This document shows, one piece after another, positions 34,006 through 43,112 of a stretch of DNA of 64,000 nucleotides. This DNA comes from Nocardia mikamii NBRC 108933 (GTDB lineage: Bacteria; Actinomycetota; Actinomycetes; Mycobacteriales; Mycobacteriaceae). Below the pieces are notes generated by a model. The model was not told the origin of the DNA. It ran no database searches and saw only the letters and a list, made by a program, of their open reading frames with translations. The translations under genes and the position numbers were made by a program. The stretch spans positions 62,001 through 126,000 of the forward strand of contig NZ_BDCM01000019.1 in the NCBI RefSeq assembly GCF_001613505.1, written 5' to 3'. How positions within the stretch are numbered: position 1 is the first letter of the stretch; each line of letters begins with the position of its first letter.

Positions 34006-35711
34006 GCGTGGCGAACATCCGAATCGGCAGTCCGGAGGGCGGGCCGATCGTGACGGCTTCGATCGCCGCCAGTTTCGTGCTGGTCGGTTTGTGGGGCCGC
34101 GCGCCGCTGTGGGTCGCTCCGCTGGTGGTGGTGGCGATGGCGAGCGCGGTACTGGTCCGCGTCGACGGGCGTACCGCGGTGCGCTGGTTCCTGGACTGGT
34201 GCGAGTACCGGGCCGGTATGGCGGCGCGGGCGCGGGAGCGGGCCCGGCCGCGCGAGATCCACGACGTGGAGGTCGCCGCCGGCGTGTGCGGTATCCACAC
34301 CGACGAGTCGACGCTGGTCGCGATGATCCAGCTGGCACCCGACTTGGATCTGCCCACCGTGATCGGTGAGGAGACGCTCTACACCGAGGACGTCGTACCC
34401 ATCGACACGCTGGTCTCGATGCTGGATCAATACGGGATCGCCGTCGACATCGATATCGTGACCACCGGCCAGCGGGTCCGTCCGGCGACCAGCTACAGCA
34501 TGCTCTACGACCAGCTGATCGGCACCCATCCGGTGGTGGGGGAGCGGATGACCTGGCTGGTGCTGCGCCTGGATCAGCAGCGCAATCTCACCGCGCTGGC
34601 CCGCCGCGGCCCGGCCGAGGTCACCGGCCCGAAAGCACTCGCCACCGCGGCGCATCGGATCGCGTCCCGGCTGCGGGAGCGGGGTATCTCGGCGCACGCC
34701 CTGCCCGCGGACGCGTTGCGGGAGGCGACCCGGCTGCTGCACGCCGGGGTCGAACCCGCGGAGCTGCGCGAGCGCTGGGGACAGCTGGAATCGCCGGCCT
34801 CCGGGCGCTGCGTGACCAGTTTCTCCATCGATTGGACCCAGTTGCACGGTGCGGGCCTCGACGACTGCTGGAACTGGAATCGCGGCCGGACCACTCTCGT
34901 GGTCAGCCTGGCCGGCGGTGCGCTCGGACCGCGCGGCATCGTGCGCTATGTCGGTCCGCCGGTCACCTCGGCGCCGGTCGACTATCTGCGGCGGCTCGGT
35001 GGCCGTCAGTCGACGGCCCTGCTGGCGACGTTGCCGACCGGAACTCCGGTCTCCGCCCTGCCGCCCGACGACACCGGCAACGACGTGGCCTCCCCGGAGC
35101 TGCTCGCGGAGCTGCCGATCACCATCGGCCCGAACGGGCAGATCCTGGGATCGATCAGTGGCCGGCCGCAGCACGCACTCGCCCTGCCGCTGTTCGACCC
35201 GGCGCGCTACAACCCGCGCCGGCGCACCATCGACGTGCACGCCGATCTGCCGGTGGCCCAGCAGATCGTGCTGCGCGCGATGGTGGTCGGCGCCGACGTC
35301 GAGGTGCATTCGGCCCGGCCGCACCGCTGGTCGCAGCTGGTTTCCGCGGTCGGCGACCCGTCCTCGCTGCGGCTGGCGGCCGAATCCGGACTCGCCGACG
35401 CGGACGGCGGGACCCCCGGCAGCCCGGCCACCATCGCGGTGTTCGACCAGATGTCACCGCGCGCCTCGACGGCGCACACCACGGTGACCATCAACGATCC
35501 GGGGACCTCGCGCCGCCGATCCGTGGATCTGGCGATCAACCAGGTCACCGCGACGTCGGTGGATGTCAGCATTCCGATGCGCACGGTGCGGGTGGATCTG
35601 ATCGAGCCGCGCGGCGAGACCCGCTATTACGACAATCCGGCGCCCCCGGCGGCGGCAGGCGATAGACCGGCGATCACGGCCCCGCAGGTAGGTGGTCCTG
35701 GTGCCGACTGA
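34002..35711 (+). CDS. eccE: EccE, membrane component of the type VII secretion system
   Basis: 569 residues from TTG 34002, which overlaps the mycP stop (TTGA) and has GGGAG 6 bases upstream; GTG 34008 is the alternative. Two N-terminal membrane segments (about 12-50, VTASIAASFVLVGLWGRAPLWVAPLVVVAMASAVLVRVDG) are followed by RTAVRWFLDWCEYR and a long soluble domain, as in EccE proteins. EccE sits at the periphery of the hexameric T7SS membrane complex. It is longer than many EccE proteins, mainly in the C-terminal half; I see no separate domain there. Confidence 0.9.
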   Translation: MSVANIRIGSPEGGPIVTASIAASFVLVGLWGRAPLWVAPLVVVAMASAVLVRVDGRTAVRWFLDWCEYRAGMAARARERARPREIHDVEVAAGVCGIHTDESTLVAMIQLAPDLDLPTVIGEETLYTEDVVPIDTLVSMLDQYGIAVDIDIVTTGQRVRPATSYSMLYDQLIGTHPVVGERMTWLVLRLDQQRNLTALARRGPAEVTGPKALATAAHRIASRLRERGISAHALPADALREATRLLHAGVEPAELRERWGQLESPASGRCVTSFSIDWTQLHGAGLDDCWNWNRGRTTLVVSLAGGALGPRGIVRYVGPPVTSAPVDYLRRLGGRQSTALLATLPTGTPVSALPPDDTGNDVASPELLAELPITIGPNGQILGSISGRPQHALALPLFDPARYNPRRRTIDVHADLPVAQQIVLRAMVVGADVEVHSARPHRWSQLVSAVGDPSSLRLAAESGLADADGGTPGSPATIAVFDQMSPRASTAHTTVTINDPGTSRRRSVDLAINQVTATSVDVSIPMRTVRVDLIEPRGETRYYDNPAPPAAAGDRPAITAPQVGGPGAD

Positions 35712-35726
35712 CGAATCGGGACGGTA

Positions 35727-36074
35727 ATGTTGATCAATGTGGTGGCGGACTCCCAGACCGATGGTGATATTCAGCCTCCGGACGGCGACGACTCGCTAAC
35801 ACCCCGGCAGAGCGCGGCGGCGATCTTCTCCCGCCGCCTGTCGGAGCTGATCGCGGAATCCGTGGTGTCGACCGAGGACGGCTCGACCAGGTCGCTGACG
35901 CTGTATTCGCTGGCGCAGCACCTGGAACTGGCGTACCCGGATGTGCCGGTGTCGCAGTCCGGGCTGTACCGGCTGGTGCACGGGGAAGCGATTCCGCGGT
36001 TGGATCTGATCATCGCGCTGGCCCGGGTCTTCGATGTGCCGCCGGAGTATTTCGTCACCGAACGTCCGGACTGA
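35727..36074 (+). CDS. XRE-type helix-turn-helix regulator, EspR-like N-domain
   Basis: 115 residues. After a polar N-terminal tail (about 30 residues) comes an HTH_XRE domain: AAIFSRRLSELI, then SLAQHLELAYPDVPVSQSGLYRLVHGEAIPRLDLIIALARVFDVPPEYFV. The long loop before the recognition helix and the ending (ALARVFDVPPEYFVTE) resemble the DNA-binding domain of mycobacterial EspR, a regulator of ESX-1. The EspR dimerisation tail is absent. It starts 15 bases after eccE, so it is probably part of the secretion operon and a candidate local regulator. Confidence 0.82.
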   Translation: MLINVVADSQTDGDIQPPDGDDSLTPRQSAAAIFSRRLSELIAESVVSTEDGSTRSLTLYSLAQHLELAYPDVPVSQSGLYRLVHGEAIPRLDLIIALARVFDVPPEYFVTERPD

Positions 36075-36088
36075 ATCGGCGAAAACTG

Positions 36089-36104
36089 TTCTCCCCAGCG
36101 GGAA
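36089..36104 (+). promoter_or_regulatory. degenerate copy of the TTCCC-N6-GGGAA palindrome
   Basis: TTCTC (36089-36093), CCCAGC, GGGAA (36100-36104): one mismatch to the consensus and the same N6 spacing. It lies 46 bases upstream of ATG 36150. The downstream hexamer (CCGATG) is poor, so activity is uncertain. Confidence 0.4.
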
Positions 36105-36149
36105 TAGTGCCGATGAGGCACGGGTGTGATTGTCGCTACCATCCGGGAT

Positions 36150-37205
36150 ATGCCCGCCGAGGACCAGGGAGATCTCTTCCTTCGCCATCGCGGCGCGGTC
36201 CTGGACACGCTGCTCTCCGACCCGTCGTTCGGATCGCCCGAATTCACCGCCGACGGCGGCCCGGCCGCCGGTCCCTCGGCTACCGAACATCCGAATGCCG
36301 TTGATTCCGTAGCGGATTCCGATTCGGTACCGTCGGTGCGCAAGGTGAGTTCCGGGCCGAAGGCCAGTGACCGGATCATGGCGCTGCTCAGCGGTGAATC
36401 GCCCGCCGGGGCCAGCCAGCTCGAATTCACCTCGGACTTCTCCGAGCGTTCGGCGCGGCTCGGCGCGGCGGCGGAGGAATCCGAACAGCGGGCCGGCGCC
36501 GCGCCCGAACCCCGCGAGAAGGCGGCCGACCCCACCTCGGCCGGTGGGCCGCAATTTCCGCAGGTGGTGCTGGCCCAGCTGCGCAAACCGAAGGTCGCCC
36601 TGGCGGTCGCCGCGGCGCTGGCCCTCGTGCTCGTGCTGGTGCTGGTCACCACGGGCGGTAAGAAGAGCAATCCCGAGCAGCTGGCCGTGGTCACTCCGGT
36701 GGCCGCCGCACCCCCGTCGTCGAAGCCGGGCGCGGGTCCGGAATCGGCGCCCTCGGAGTCGAGCAGCGCCCCCATCAAGGTCCGATCCGCGCAGGCGCAC
36801 TGCCCGGCCGGCAGTACGGACGCGATGGACGCCTTTTCCGGTGAGCCGGGCAAAGCCTGGTCCTGCGTGCGGGCGTTCAAGATCGACGGCCAGGTCATGA
36901 CGATCGACCTCGGCAAGAAATACCAGGTGGACTCCATCGGGATCGTCCCCGGCTGGGACAGCGTCGGCAGCGACGGTGCGGACCAGTGGAACAAGTACCG
37001 CACGGTGAGCCGGGTGTCGTATCTGTTCGACGATCCGACCGCGACGCGATATACGCAGCAGACGCTGGATCAGCGCAGTCTCGTGGTCACCAAGATGTCT
37101 CCCGCGGTCAGCGCCTCGAAGATCACCTTGACGATCCAGCAGTCCAAAGGCGAGCCCTCGATCAACGCCACCGCCATCTCCTCGATTGTGATCACGGGAC
37201 ATTGA
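36150..37205 (+). CDS. single-pass membrane protein with C-terminal discoidin-like domain
   Basis: 351 residues from ATG 36150; GTG 36126 would add 8 residues. The cytoplasmic N-terminal half is acidic and Ala/Ser-rich. One membrane helix lies near 150-170 (VALAVAAALALVLVLVLVTTGG), followed by a Pro/Ser linker. The extracytoplasmic C-terminal domain (about 205-351) has the beta-sandwich pattern of F5/8 type C or NADase-type glycan-binding modules (AMDAFSGEPGKAWSCVRAF, VMTIDLGKKYQVDSIGIVPGW, and a final beta strand ATAISSIVITG). Such domains usually bind sugars or protein surfaces. The gene is coupled to the next one (TTGA), at the end of the ESX locus; a cell-envelope docking role is inference. 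Confidence 0.8.
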   Translation: MPAEDQGDLFLRHRGAVLDTLLSDPSFGSPEFTADGGPAAGPSATEHPNAVDSVADSDSVPSVRKVSSGPKASDRIMALLSGESPAGASQLEFTSDFSERSARLGAAAEESEQRAGAAPEPREKAADPTSAGGPQFPQVVLAQLRKPKVALAVAAALALVLVLVLVTTGGKKSNPEQLAVVTPVAAAPPSSKPGAGPESAPSESSSAPIKVRSAQAHCPAGSTDAMDAFSGEPGKAWSCVRAFKIDGQVMTIDLGKKYQVDSIGIVPGWDSVGSDGADQWNKYRTVSRVSYLFDDPTATRYTQQTLDQRSLVVTKMSPAVSASKITLTIQQSKGEPSINATAISSIVITGH

Positions 37206-37975
37206 AACCTCCGCATTCGATCTGCCAGTACTGCTCCCATCGCAATGGCGGAGACGAAACTCGTTGCGGCCATTGCGGAGCCCCGTTGCCGCTCGGTCCC
37301 GAGGCCCGTGTCGACGGTGGTAGCGCCGGTCACCCACTGCTGGCGGATGCCGCGCACACCGCATTGGAAGCCGGGCGCCTGATCGCGCGCACCGCGGGTG
37401 CGGCGGAGAAGGTGGGTGCCGAGGTCGCGAAAGCGGGTGAGGGCGCCACCAAAGCGGCCGCCGAGGCCGAAAAAGGCGCTGCCGCAATCGCTGCGCCGGA
37501 GGTCAGCTGGAAGGTCGCGATCGCCGCGATCGCCGCGCTGCTGGTGGTGGCCGTTGTGGTCATCCGTTCCTGCGCGGTGGACGCGCCGCCGATGATCGGG
37601 CAGCTCACCCCCGTCGAGGCGCTGCCCGATCTGGTGCGGGCCGCCTCCTCGTGCCGTCATGTCGACAGCGGGCCCGCGGTGGACAACTGTGTGATCGCGG
37701 CCGATCACCCGTTGTTGTCCGGCGGTATCACCGACGGCCGGCAACTGACCTTCACTGTGCGCGCCGATCCACCGCAGAATCTGACCGCGGTGGTCAACGG
37801 CTGGCGCGTGGCCGGCGGCACGGTCATCGCCGACGGCACCGTGTTCGTCGCCATCGGTCCTTCGGCAACGGTGTGGTATGCAGATACCCGCACCGGTCTG
37901 CGCATCGAGACGGCGACGTTCGCGAATCGTGCAGGCGCGCAGACTTTTCTGTTCCGATCCGGTTTGGTTCGCTGA
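37202..37975 (+). CDS. zinc-ribbon single-pass membrane protein
   Basis: 257 residues from TTG 37202, which overlaps the preceding stop (TTGA). The N-terminus has two CxxC knuckles (ICQYCSH and RCGHCG), a zinc ribbon of the inhibitor-of-conjugation/double-zinc-ribbon sort. A long Ala/Glu helix (about 45-95, AAEKVGAEVAKAGEGATKAAAEAEKGAA) may form a coiled coil. One membrane helix lies at about 100-122, and an extracytoplasmic beta-rich domain has two cysteines (SSCRHV, DNCVIA). I do not recognise the family. Coupling to the discoidin-like gene suggests a joint role. Confidence 0.75.
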   Translation: MKPPHSICQYCSHRNGGDETRCGHCGAPLPLGPEARVDGGSAGHPLLADAAHTALEAGRLIARTAGAAEKVGAEVAKAGEGATKAAAEAEKGAAAIAAPEVSWKVAIAAIAALLVVAVVVIRSCAVDAPPMIGQLTPVEALPDLVRAASSCRHVDSGPAVDNCVIAADHPLLSGGITDGRQLTFTVRADPPQNLTAVVNGWRVAGGTVIADGTVFVAIGPSATVWYADTRTGLRIETATFANRAGAQTFLFRSGLVR

Positions 37976-38014
37976 GAAACCGGGTAACAGCGCGCAATCC
38001 TTGTTACACTGAAC

Positions 38015-38040
38015 AACGTGCCGTTATTTAACGGCACGTT
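38015..38040 (+). promoter_or_regulatory. 26-bp near-perfect palindrome, TetR-type operator before gdh
   Basis: AACGTGCCGTTA and its exact complement TAACGGCACGTT flank TT. The core TGCCGT-N6-ACGGCA (38019-38036) is the same spacing as at 18160, 44433 and 49884; this is the most symmetric copy. It lies 56 bases upstream of the dehydrogenase start. Confidence 0.72.
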
Positions 38041-38095
38041 ACAGACAGTCCGCAATACTGCGGTACCGATTCCGATCGCGGGAAGGCACGGGTCG

Positions 38096-41000
38096 ATGGT
38101 GGCAACTACCCAGCAGACGATTTCATGGAAGCGATTCCGTGATGATCCGACAGATCTGGAGGCGGTGTACTTCCGCTGGATTCAGCCGGGAGCCGCGGCG
38201 CCCACGATCACCGACCGTGCCGAGCAGATCTTCCGGCATCATCTGGAGCTGGCCGCGGGTCGGCGCCCGGGAACCGCGGTGACCAGGCTGTATCGCGCCG
38301 GAGACGGCAGCGGTCTGGGACCGGCGCTGCAGATCGTCAACGACGATATGCCGCTGCTGGTGGATTCGCTCACCGCGGCGCTGCAACGCCTGGGCGCCAC
38401 CGTGACCGAGGTCGTGCATCCGGTCTTCGACGTCCTGCGGGATCGGCGCGGCCGGTTGCGGGCGATCGCGCCCAGCGAGGGATTCGATGTGGCGCAGGCG
38501 AATTCGGCGAGCCGATCGGAGGGCAGCGGAAACGTCGTCACCGAGTCGTGGATCCATGTGCAGCTGGGTGCCGGGGATTCCGACGCGGTGCTGGACCGGA
38601 TCGAGCGGGCGCTGCCACCCCTGCTCGGCGAGATCCGCCAGGTCGCCCACGACACCGAGGCGATGACCCGCACGATGGGAACGCTGGCCGCGCGGCTGGA
38701 TTCCGTACCGCAACCGTCCGCGACCGAGGCGGCCGAATGCGCGCAGTTGCTGCGCTGGCTGACCTCCGGGCACTTCACCCTGCTGGGATACGGCTACTAC
38801 CGGGTTCATCCCGGCGCCGACGGTCCTGAGCCGCAACAGGTTTCGGGCACCGGACTGGGCGTGCTGCGCGACGGTTCGGGTGTGGACGTGGGCGCTCCCG
38901 CACCCGGTTCGGAGCAGATCCTGCGGCTGTCCAACGGCTCCCTGGACTCGCTGCTGCCGGGCTCGCCGGATGTGTACGTGGTCAGCGTCGCCGACTACGC
39001 GGCCGAGACCACGCCCTCGGTCGCCGGCCAGGTGGTGGGCGAACACGTTTTCGTGGGCACCTTCACCGTCAGCGGCTTCCACGAGAACATCCTCGACATC
39101 CCGGTGATCTCCCGCCGCGTCCACCAGGTCATCGAATGGGCTGGCCTGGCGCTGAATTCGTTCTCCGGCCAGGCGCTGCTGGAGATGTTGCAGACCTTCC
39201 CGCGCGTCGAACTGTTCTCCACCGACGCGCGCCGCCTCTTCGAAACCGTCTCGGCCGTCATGAATCTCGGGCTGCGGCGGCAGATCCGGCTGTTCCTGCG
39301 CCGTGATGTGGGCAGCAACGCCGTGTACTGCCTGGTGTACCTGCCGCGCGACCGCTACTCGACCGAGGTGCGGTTGCGGATGCACGAGATCCTGCGCCGG
39401 GAATTCGACGCCGAGCAGATCGCCTACTCGGCGCGTGTCACCGAATCCGAGCTCGCCGTCGTCTATTTCACGGTGCACCGTGGTGCCGACGCCGAACCGG
39501 CGGATATCACCGAATCCAACCGCGAACGCATTCAGGACCTGCTGTTCGCGACCACCCGCAGCTGGAGCGACCGGCTGGTCAGCGAAGCCGCGGGCCTCGC
39601 CGAGATCGCCGCGCCGGTCGTCCAGGACTACGCGACCGCGTTTCCGGCGACCTATCAGCAGGAATACGAGCCCGCGCGGGCGCTCGACGACCTGTGCCGG
39701 CTGCAGCGCCTGGCCGACGGGCAGATCGATACCGATCTCTACCGCACCGCCGGCGCCCCCTCGGGGGAGTGGCGCTTCACGCTCTACGTCGCCGGGACCG
39801 AGGTGTCGCTGAGCCGGGTGCTGCCGTTGCTGCACAGCCTCGGCATCGAGGTCGTGGAGGAAAAGCCCTACCGGCTCGAACTGCCGGGCGACAGCACCCG
39901 GTGGATCTACGACTTCGGCCTGCGGGTCGCGCCGAACACGCTGCGTGGCACCGGCGAGGGCGATCCGGAGGCCGATCTGGACCGCGCCGTGGCGCTGGAA
40001 TCCCTGCCGGACACCAGTATCCGCAAACGCCTGCCGGAGGCCGTGTCGGCGATGTGGTTCGGCGACGGCGAGGTCGACGGACTCAACGAACTCGTCCTGC
40101 GCGCCGGATTGCACTGGCGACAGATCGCGATGCTGCGCGCCTACGCGAAATATCTGCAGCAGGCGGGATTCGCCTACACCTTCGCCAACATCACCCGCGT
40201 GCTGCTGGCGCAGCCGAGCACCGCGCGCGCCTTCACCGAATTGTTCGAGGCCTATTTCGATCCCGAACACCTCGGGCCGGTCGCGACCGCGCGGGCCGCG
40301 GCCATCTCGTCGCGGCTGCAGGACGAGATCGATGCCGTGGTGAGCCTCGACACCGACCGGATTCTGCGGGCGATTCTCGGGCTGATCACGGCGACCCTGC
40401 GCACCAACTACTTCCGCCGCGACGAGGACGGAAATCCGCTCGGACATCTGTCGTTCAAATTCGACCCGCACGCCATCGCCGAATTGCCCCGTCCGCGGCC
40501 GCAGTTCGAGATCTTCGTGTATTCGCCGCGGGTGGAGGGTGTGCATCTGCGTTTCGGTGGGGTCGCGCGCGGTGGATTGCGCTGGTCGGATCGCCTGGAG
40601 GATTTCCGGACCGAGATCCTCGGTCTGGTGAAGGCGCAGGCGGTGAAGAACGCGGTGATCGTGCCGGTCGGCGCCAAGGGCGGATTCGTGGTGAAGCGCC
40701 CGCCGGCCGCGACCGGTGATGCGGCGGCCGACCGCCAGGCCATGCAGGCCGAGGGCATCGCCTGCTACCGCACCTTCATCTCGGGACTACTCGATCTGAC
40801 CGACAATGTCGACCATGCCGGTGGTGAGGTGATCCCGCCGCAGCGGGTGGTGCGCCGCGACGGGGACGACACCTATCTCGTGGTGGCCGCCGACAAGGGC
40901 ACCGCCACGTTCTCCGATATCGCCAACGAGGTTGCGCGGCACTACGATTTCTGGCTCGGTGATGCGTTCGCGTCGGGTGGTTCGGCGGGGTACGACCACA

Positions 41001-43012
41001 AGGCGATGGGGATTACGGCGAAGGGTGCGTGGGAGAGTGTCAAGCGGCATTTCGCGGAGATGAATGTCGATACCCAGCGTGAGGAGTTCACGGTGGTGGG
41101 TGTCGGGGATATGTCGGGGGATGTGTTCGGTAACGGGATGTTGTTGTCGGAGCATATTCGGTTGGTGGCGGCGTTCGATCATCGGCATATTTTCATCGAT
41201 CCGGATCCGGTGGCGGGGTCGTCGTTCGCGGAGCGGAAGCGGTTGTTCGGGTTGGCGCGGTCGTCGTGGGCGGATTACGACACCTCACTGATCAGTGAGG
41301 GCGGCGGGGTGTTCGATCGCTCCGCCAAGGCCATCGCGATCACGCCGCAGATTCGCGCCGCACTCGATCTGGATCCGGGCGTGAGCACGTTGTCGCCGCC
41401 GGAAATGATCCGGGCGATCCTGCTGGCGCCGGTCGATCTGCTGTGGAACGGCGGTATCGGCACCTACATCAAGGCCAGTACCGAATCACACGCCGACGTG
41501 GGTGACAAATCCAACGACGCCGTGCGGGTCGACGCGGATCTGTTGCGGGTCAAGGTGATCGGCGAAGGCGGCAATCTGGGCGCCACCGCGCTCGGGCGGA
41601 TCGAGTTCTGCAAACTCGGCGGCCGGATGAATACCGACGCACTCGACAACTCCGCCGGCGTGGACTGCTCCGACCACGAGGTGAACATCAAAGTCCTTCT
41701 GGGAGCGGCCATTTCCGCCGGCGAGCTGGCCGAGTCGGACCGTAACGCCCTGCTGGCCGAGATGACCGACGAGGTCTCGGCACTGGTGTTGCGCGACAAC
41801 ATCTCCCAGAACTTCCGGATGGGTCTGTCGCGGTCGAACGCGGCCGCCATGGTGGGGGTGCACCGGCGGCTGATCGCGGAACTGGAGACGCGGCGCGGCG
41901 TGGATCGGCAGCTCGAGGCATTGCCCTCGGATGCCGAACTGGACCGGCGCGCCGCGGCGGGCACAGGACTGACCTCACCGGAACTCGCCAATCTGCTCGC
42001 GCACGTGAAGCTTTCGCTCAAGTCGGATCTGCTCAGCGGTGATCTGCTGGACAGCAGTGCGTTCGAGGCGCTGCTGCCCGGTTACTTCCCGACACCGCTG
42101 CGGGAACGCTTCGGCGCCGCGATCGGCCGCCATCCGCTGCGCCGGGAGATCCTGGCCACCATGGTGGTCAACGATATGGTCGACTACGGCGGCATCACCT
42201 ACGCCTTCCGGCTCGCCGAGGAGGCCGGGGCCACCACCGACGACGCGGTGCGCGCCTTCACCGCGGCCGTGGAGATCTTCGATCTGCGGGCACTGTGGGA
42301 GCGCATCCGCACGACGCCGATGCCGGCGGCGGCCCGCAACGAGCTGGAGATGGAAACCAAACGCACCCTGGATCGGGCGGCGCGCTGGCTGCTGACCAAC
42401 CGGCCGCAGCCGATCGCGGTCGGCGCCGGTATCGCGCGCTACCGCGACGGGGTGCGCGCGCTGGCGGCACGGGTGCCGGCCTGGCGGCCCGGTGCGCTCG
42501 CCGACGATCTGATGTCGCGCTCCGGCGGTCCGATCGGTCACGGCGCCCCGCGGGAGCTGGCGGAGGAGGTGTTCCTGCTGATCCATCGGTTCCCGCTGCT
42601 GGACGTGCTCGATATCGCCGACATCTGCGAACGCGATGCCGACGAGGTGGCCGCGCTCTACTACGCGCTGGACGCCCACTTCGACATCCAGCGGCTGCTG
42701 TCCGCGGTGGCGGGGCTGGACCGTGGCGATCGCTGGCAGACGTTGGCGCGCTTGGCCGTTCGCGAGGATCTCTACGATTCGCTGCGCTCGCTCACCGCCG
42801 ACGTGCTGACCACCACCGAACCGGTCGACACCCCCGAGGAGAAGATCGCCTACTGGGAATCGACCAACCGTTCCCGCCTCAGCCGTGCCCGCGCGGCACT
42901 CGGGGAGATCTTCACCTCCGAAGCCCACGACCTGGCGACCCTGTCGGTGGCCGCACGTCAGGTCCGCAGCATGGTCGGCAGCGCCGAAACGACGGCGACG
43001 GTGCCCAGCTGA
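38096..43012 (+). CDS. gdh: large NAD-dependent glutamate dehydrogenase
   Basis: 1638 residues from ATG 38096 (GGGAAGG upstream), the size of the 180-kDa class. It converts glutamate to 2-oxoglutarate and ammonia with NAD. A long N-terminal regulatory part contains ACT-like repeats. The catalytic part includes GGLRWSDRLEDFRTEILGLVKAQAVKN and VGAKGGFVVK with the expected catalytic Lys (near 870), then AGYDHKAMGITAKGAWE and VIGEGGNLGAT for the nucleotide-binding domain. In mycobacteria this enzyme is inhibited by GarA, a substrate of PknG; pknG is encoded 8 kb downstream. A 300-bp patch near 41,000-41,280 has distinct codon use. A palindromic operator precedes the gene. Confidence 0.95.
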   Translation: MVATTQQTISWKRFRDDPTDLEAVYFRWIQPGAAAPTITDRAEQIFRHHLELAAGRRPGTAVTRLYRAGDGSGLGPALQIVNDDMPLLVDSLTAALQRLGATVTEVVHPVFDVLRDRRGRLRAIAPSEGFDVAQANSASRSEGSGNVVTESWIHVQLGAGDSDAVLDRIERALPPLLGEIRQVAHDTEAMTRTMGTLAARLDSVPQPSATEAAECAQLLRWLTSGHFTLLGYGYYRVHPGADGPEPQQVSGTGLGVLRDGSGVDVGAPAPGSEQILRLSNGSLDSLLPGSPDVYVVSVADYAAETTPSVAGQVVGEHVFVGTFTVSGFHENILDIPVISRRVHQVIEWAGLALNSFSGQALLEMLQTFPRVELFSTDARRLFETVSAVMNLGLRRQIRLFLRRDVGSNAVYCLVYLPRDRYSTEVRLRMHEILRREFDAEQIAYSARVTESELAVVYFTVHRGADAEPADITESNRERIQDLLFATTRSWSDRLVSEAAGLAEIAAPVVQDYATAFPATYQQEYEPARALDDLCRLQRLADGQIDTDLYRTAGAPSGEWRFTLYVAGTEVSLSRVLPLLHSLGIEVVEEKPYRLELPGDSTRWIYDFGLRVAPNTLRGTGEGDPEADLDRAVALESLPDTSIRKRLPEAVSAMWFGDGEVDGLNELVLRAGLHWRQIAMLRAYAKYLQQAGFAYTFANITRVLLAQPSTARAFTELFEAYFDPEHLGPVATARAAAISSRLQDEIDAVVSLDTDRILRAILGLITATLRTNYFRRDEDGNPLGHLSFKFDPHAIAELPRPRPQFEIFVYSPRVEGVHLRFGGVARGGLRWSDRLEDFRTEILGLVKAQAVKNAVIVPVGAKGGFVVKRPPAATGDAAADRQAMQAEGIACYRTFISGLLDLTDNVDHAGGEVIPPQRVVRRDGDDTYLVVAADKGTATFSDIANEVARHYDFWLGDAFASGGSAGYDHKAMGITAKGAWESVKRHFAEMNVDTQREEFTVVGVGDMSGDVFGNGMLLSEHIRLVAAFDHRHIFIDPDPVAGSSFAERKRLFGLARSSWADYDTSLISEGGGVFDRSAKAIAITPQIRAALDLDPGVSTLSPPEMIRAILLAPVDLLWNGGIGTYIKASTESHADVGDKSNDAVRVDADLLRVKVIGEGGNLGATALGRIEFCKLGGRMNTDALDNSAGVDCSDHEVNIKVLLGAAISAGELAESDRNALLAEMTDEVSALVLRDNISQNFRMGLSRSNAAAMVGVHRRLIAELETRRGVDRQLEALPSDAELDRRAAAGTGLTSPELANLLAHVKLSLKSDLLSGDLLDSSAFEALLPGYFPTPLRERFGAAIGRHPLRREILATMVVNDMVDYGGITYAFRLAEEAGATTDDAVRAFTAAVEIFDLRALWERIRTTPMPAAARNELEMETKRTLDRAARWLLTNRPQPIAVGAGIARYRDGVRALAARVPAWRPGALADDLMSRSGGPIGHGAPRELAEEVFLLIHRFPLLDVLDIADICERDADEVAALYYALDAHFDIQRLLSAVAGLDRGDRWQTLARLAVREDLYDSLRSLTADVLTTTEPVDTPEEKIAYWESTNRSRLSRARAALGEIFTSEAHDLATLSVAARQVRSMVGSAETTATVPS
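40951..41285 (+). other. internal gdh segment with atypical synonymous codon use
   Basis: Inside the dehydrogenase gene, third positions shift from mostly C to mostly G/T. All five leucines between about 41,130 and 41,265 are TTG although CTG dominates elsewhere. Gly is mainly GGG or GGT, Ile ATT and His CAT. The reading frame and protein motifs are intact. Boundaries are approximate and judged by eye. Confidence 0.65.
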
Positions 43013-43021
43013 CCTGCCGGT

Positions 43022-43061
43022 GGGTTCGGGTGCGCCGCCTGGGACCGGCACACCCGAACCC
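43022..43061 (+). terminator. hairpin downstream of gdh
   Basis: 11-bp perfect arms (43022-43032 and 43051-43061, GGGTTCGGGTG and complement) around an 18-base loop that can pair further. It begins 10 bases after the gdh stop. No T-run follows, as is common in high-GC actinobacteria. Confidence 0.6.
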
Positions 43062-43076
43062 GCTCCGGAACCCCGC

Positions 43077-43112
43077 CGACGCCGCCCACCCGAGATCGGG
43101 TGGGCGGCGTCG
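43077..43112 (-). terminator. 15-bp perfect hairpin between convergent genes
   Basis: Arms 43077-43091 and 43098-43112 pair perfectly around the 6-base loop GAGATC. It directly abuts the stop codon of the minus-strand gene at 43113 and can serve both converging transcripts. Confidence 0.72.

Noticed and set aside
38080..38086. GGGAAGG before gdh as another regulon palindrome half
   Set aside because: The left arm is ATTCC at N6 spacing, and the GGGAAGG serves well as the gdh ribosome-binding site.
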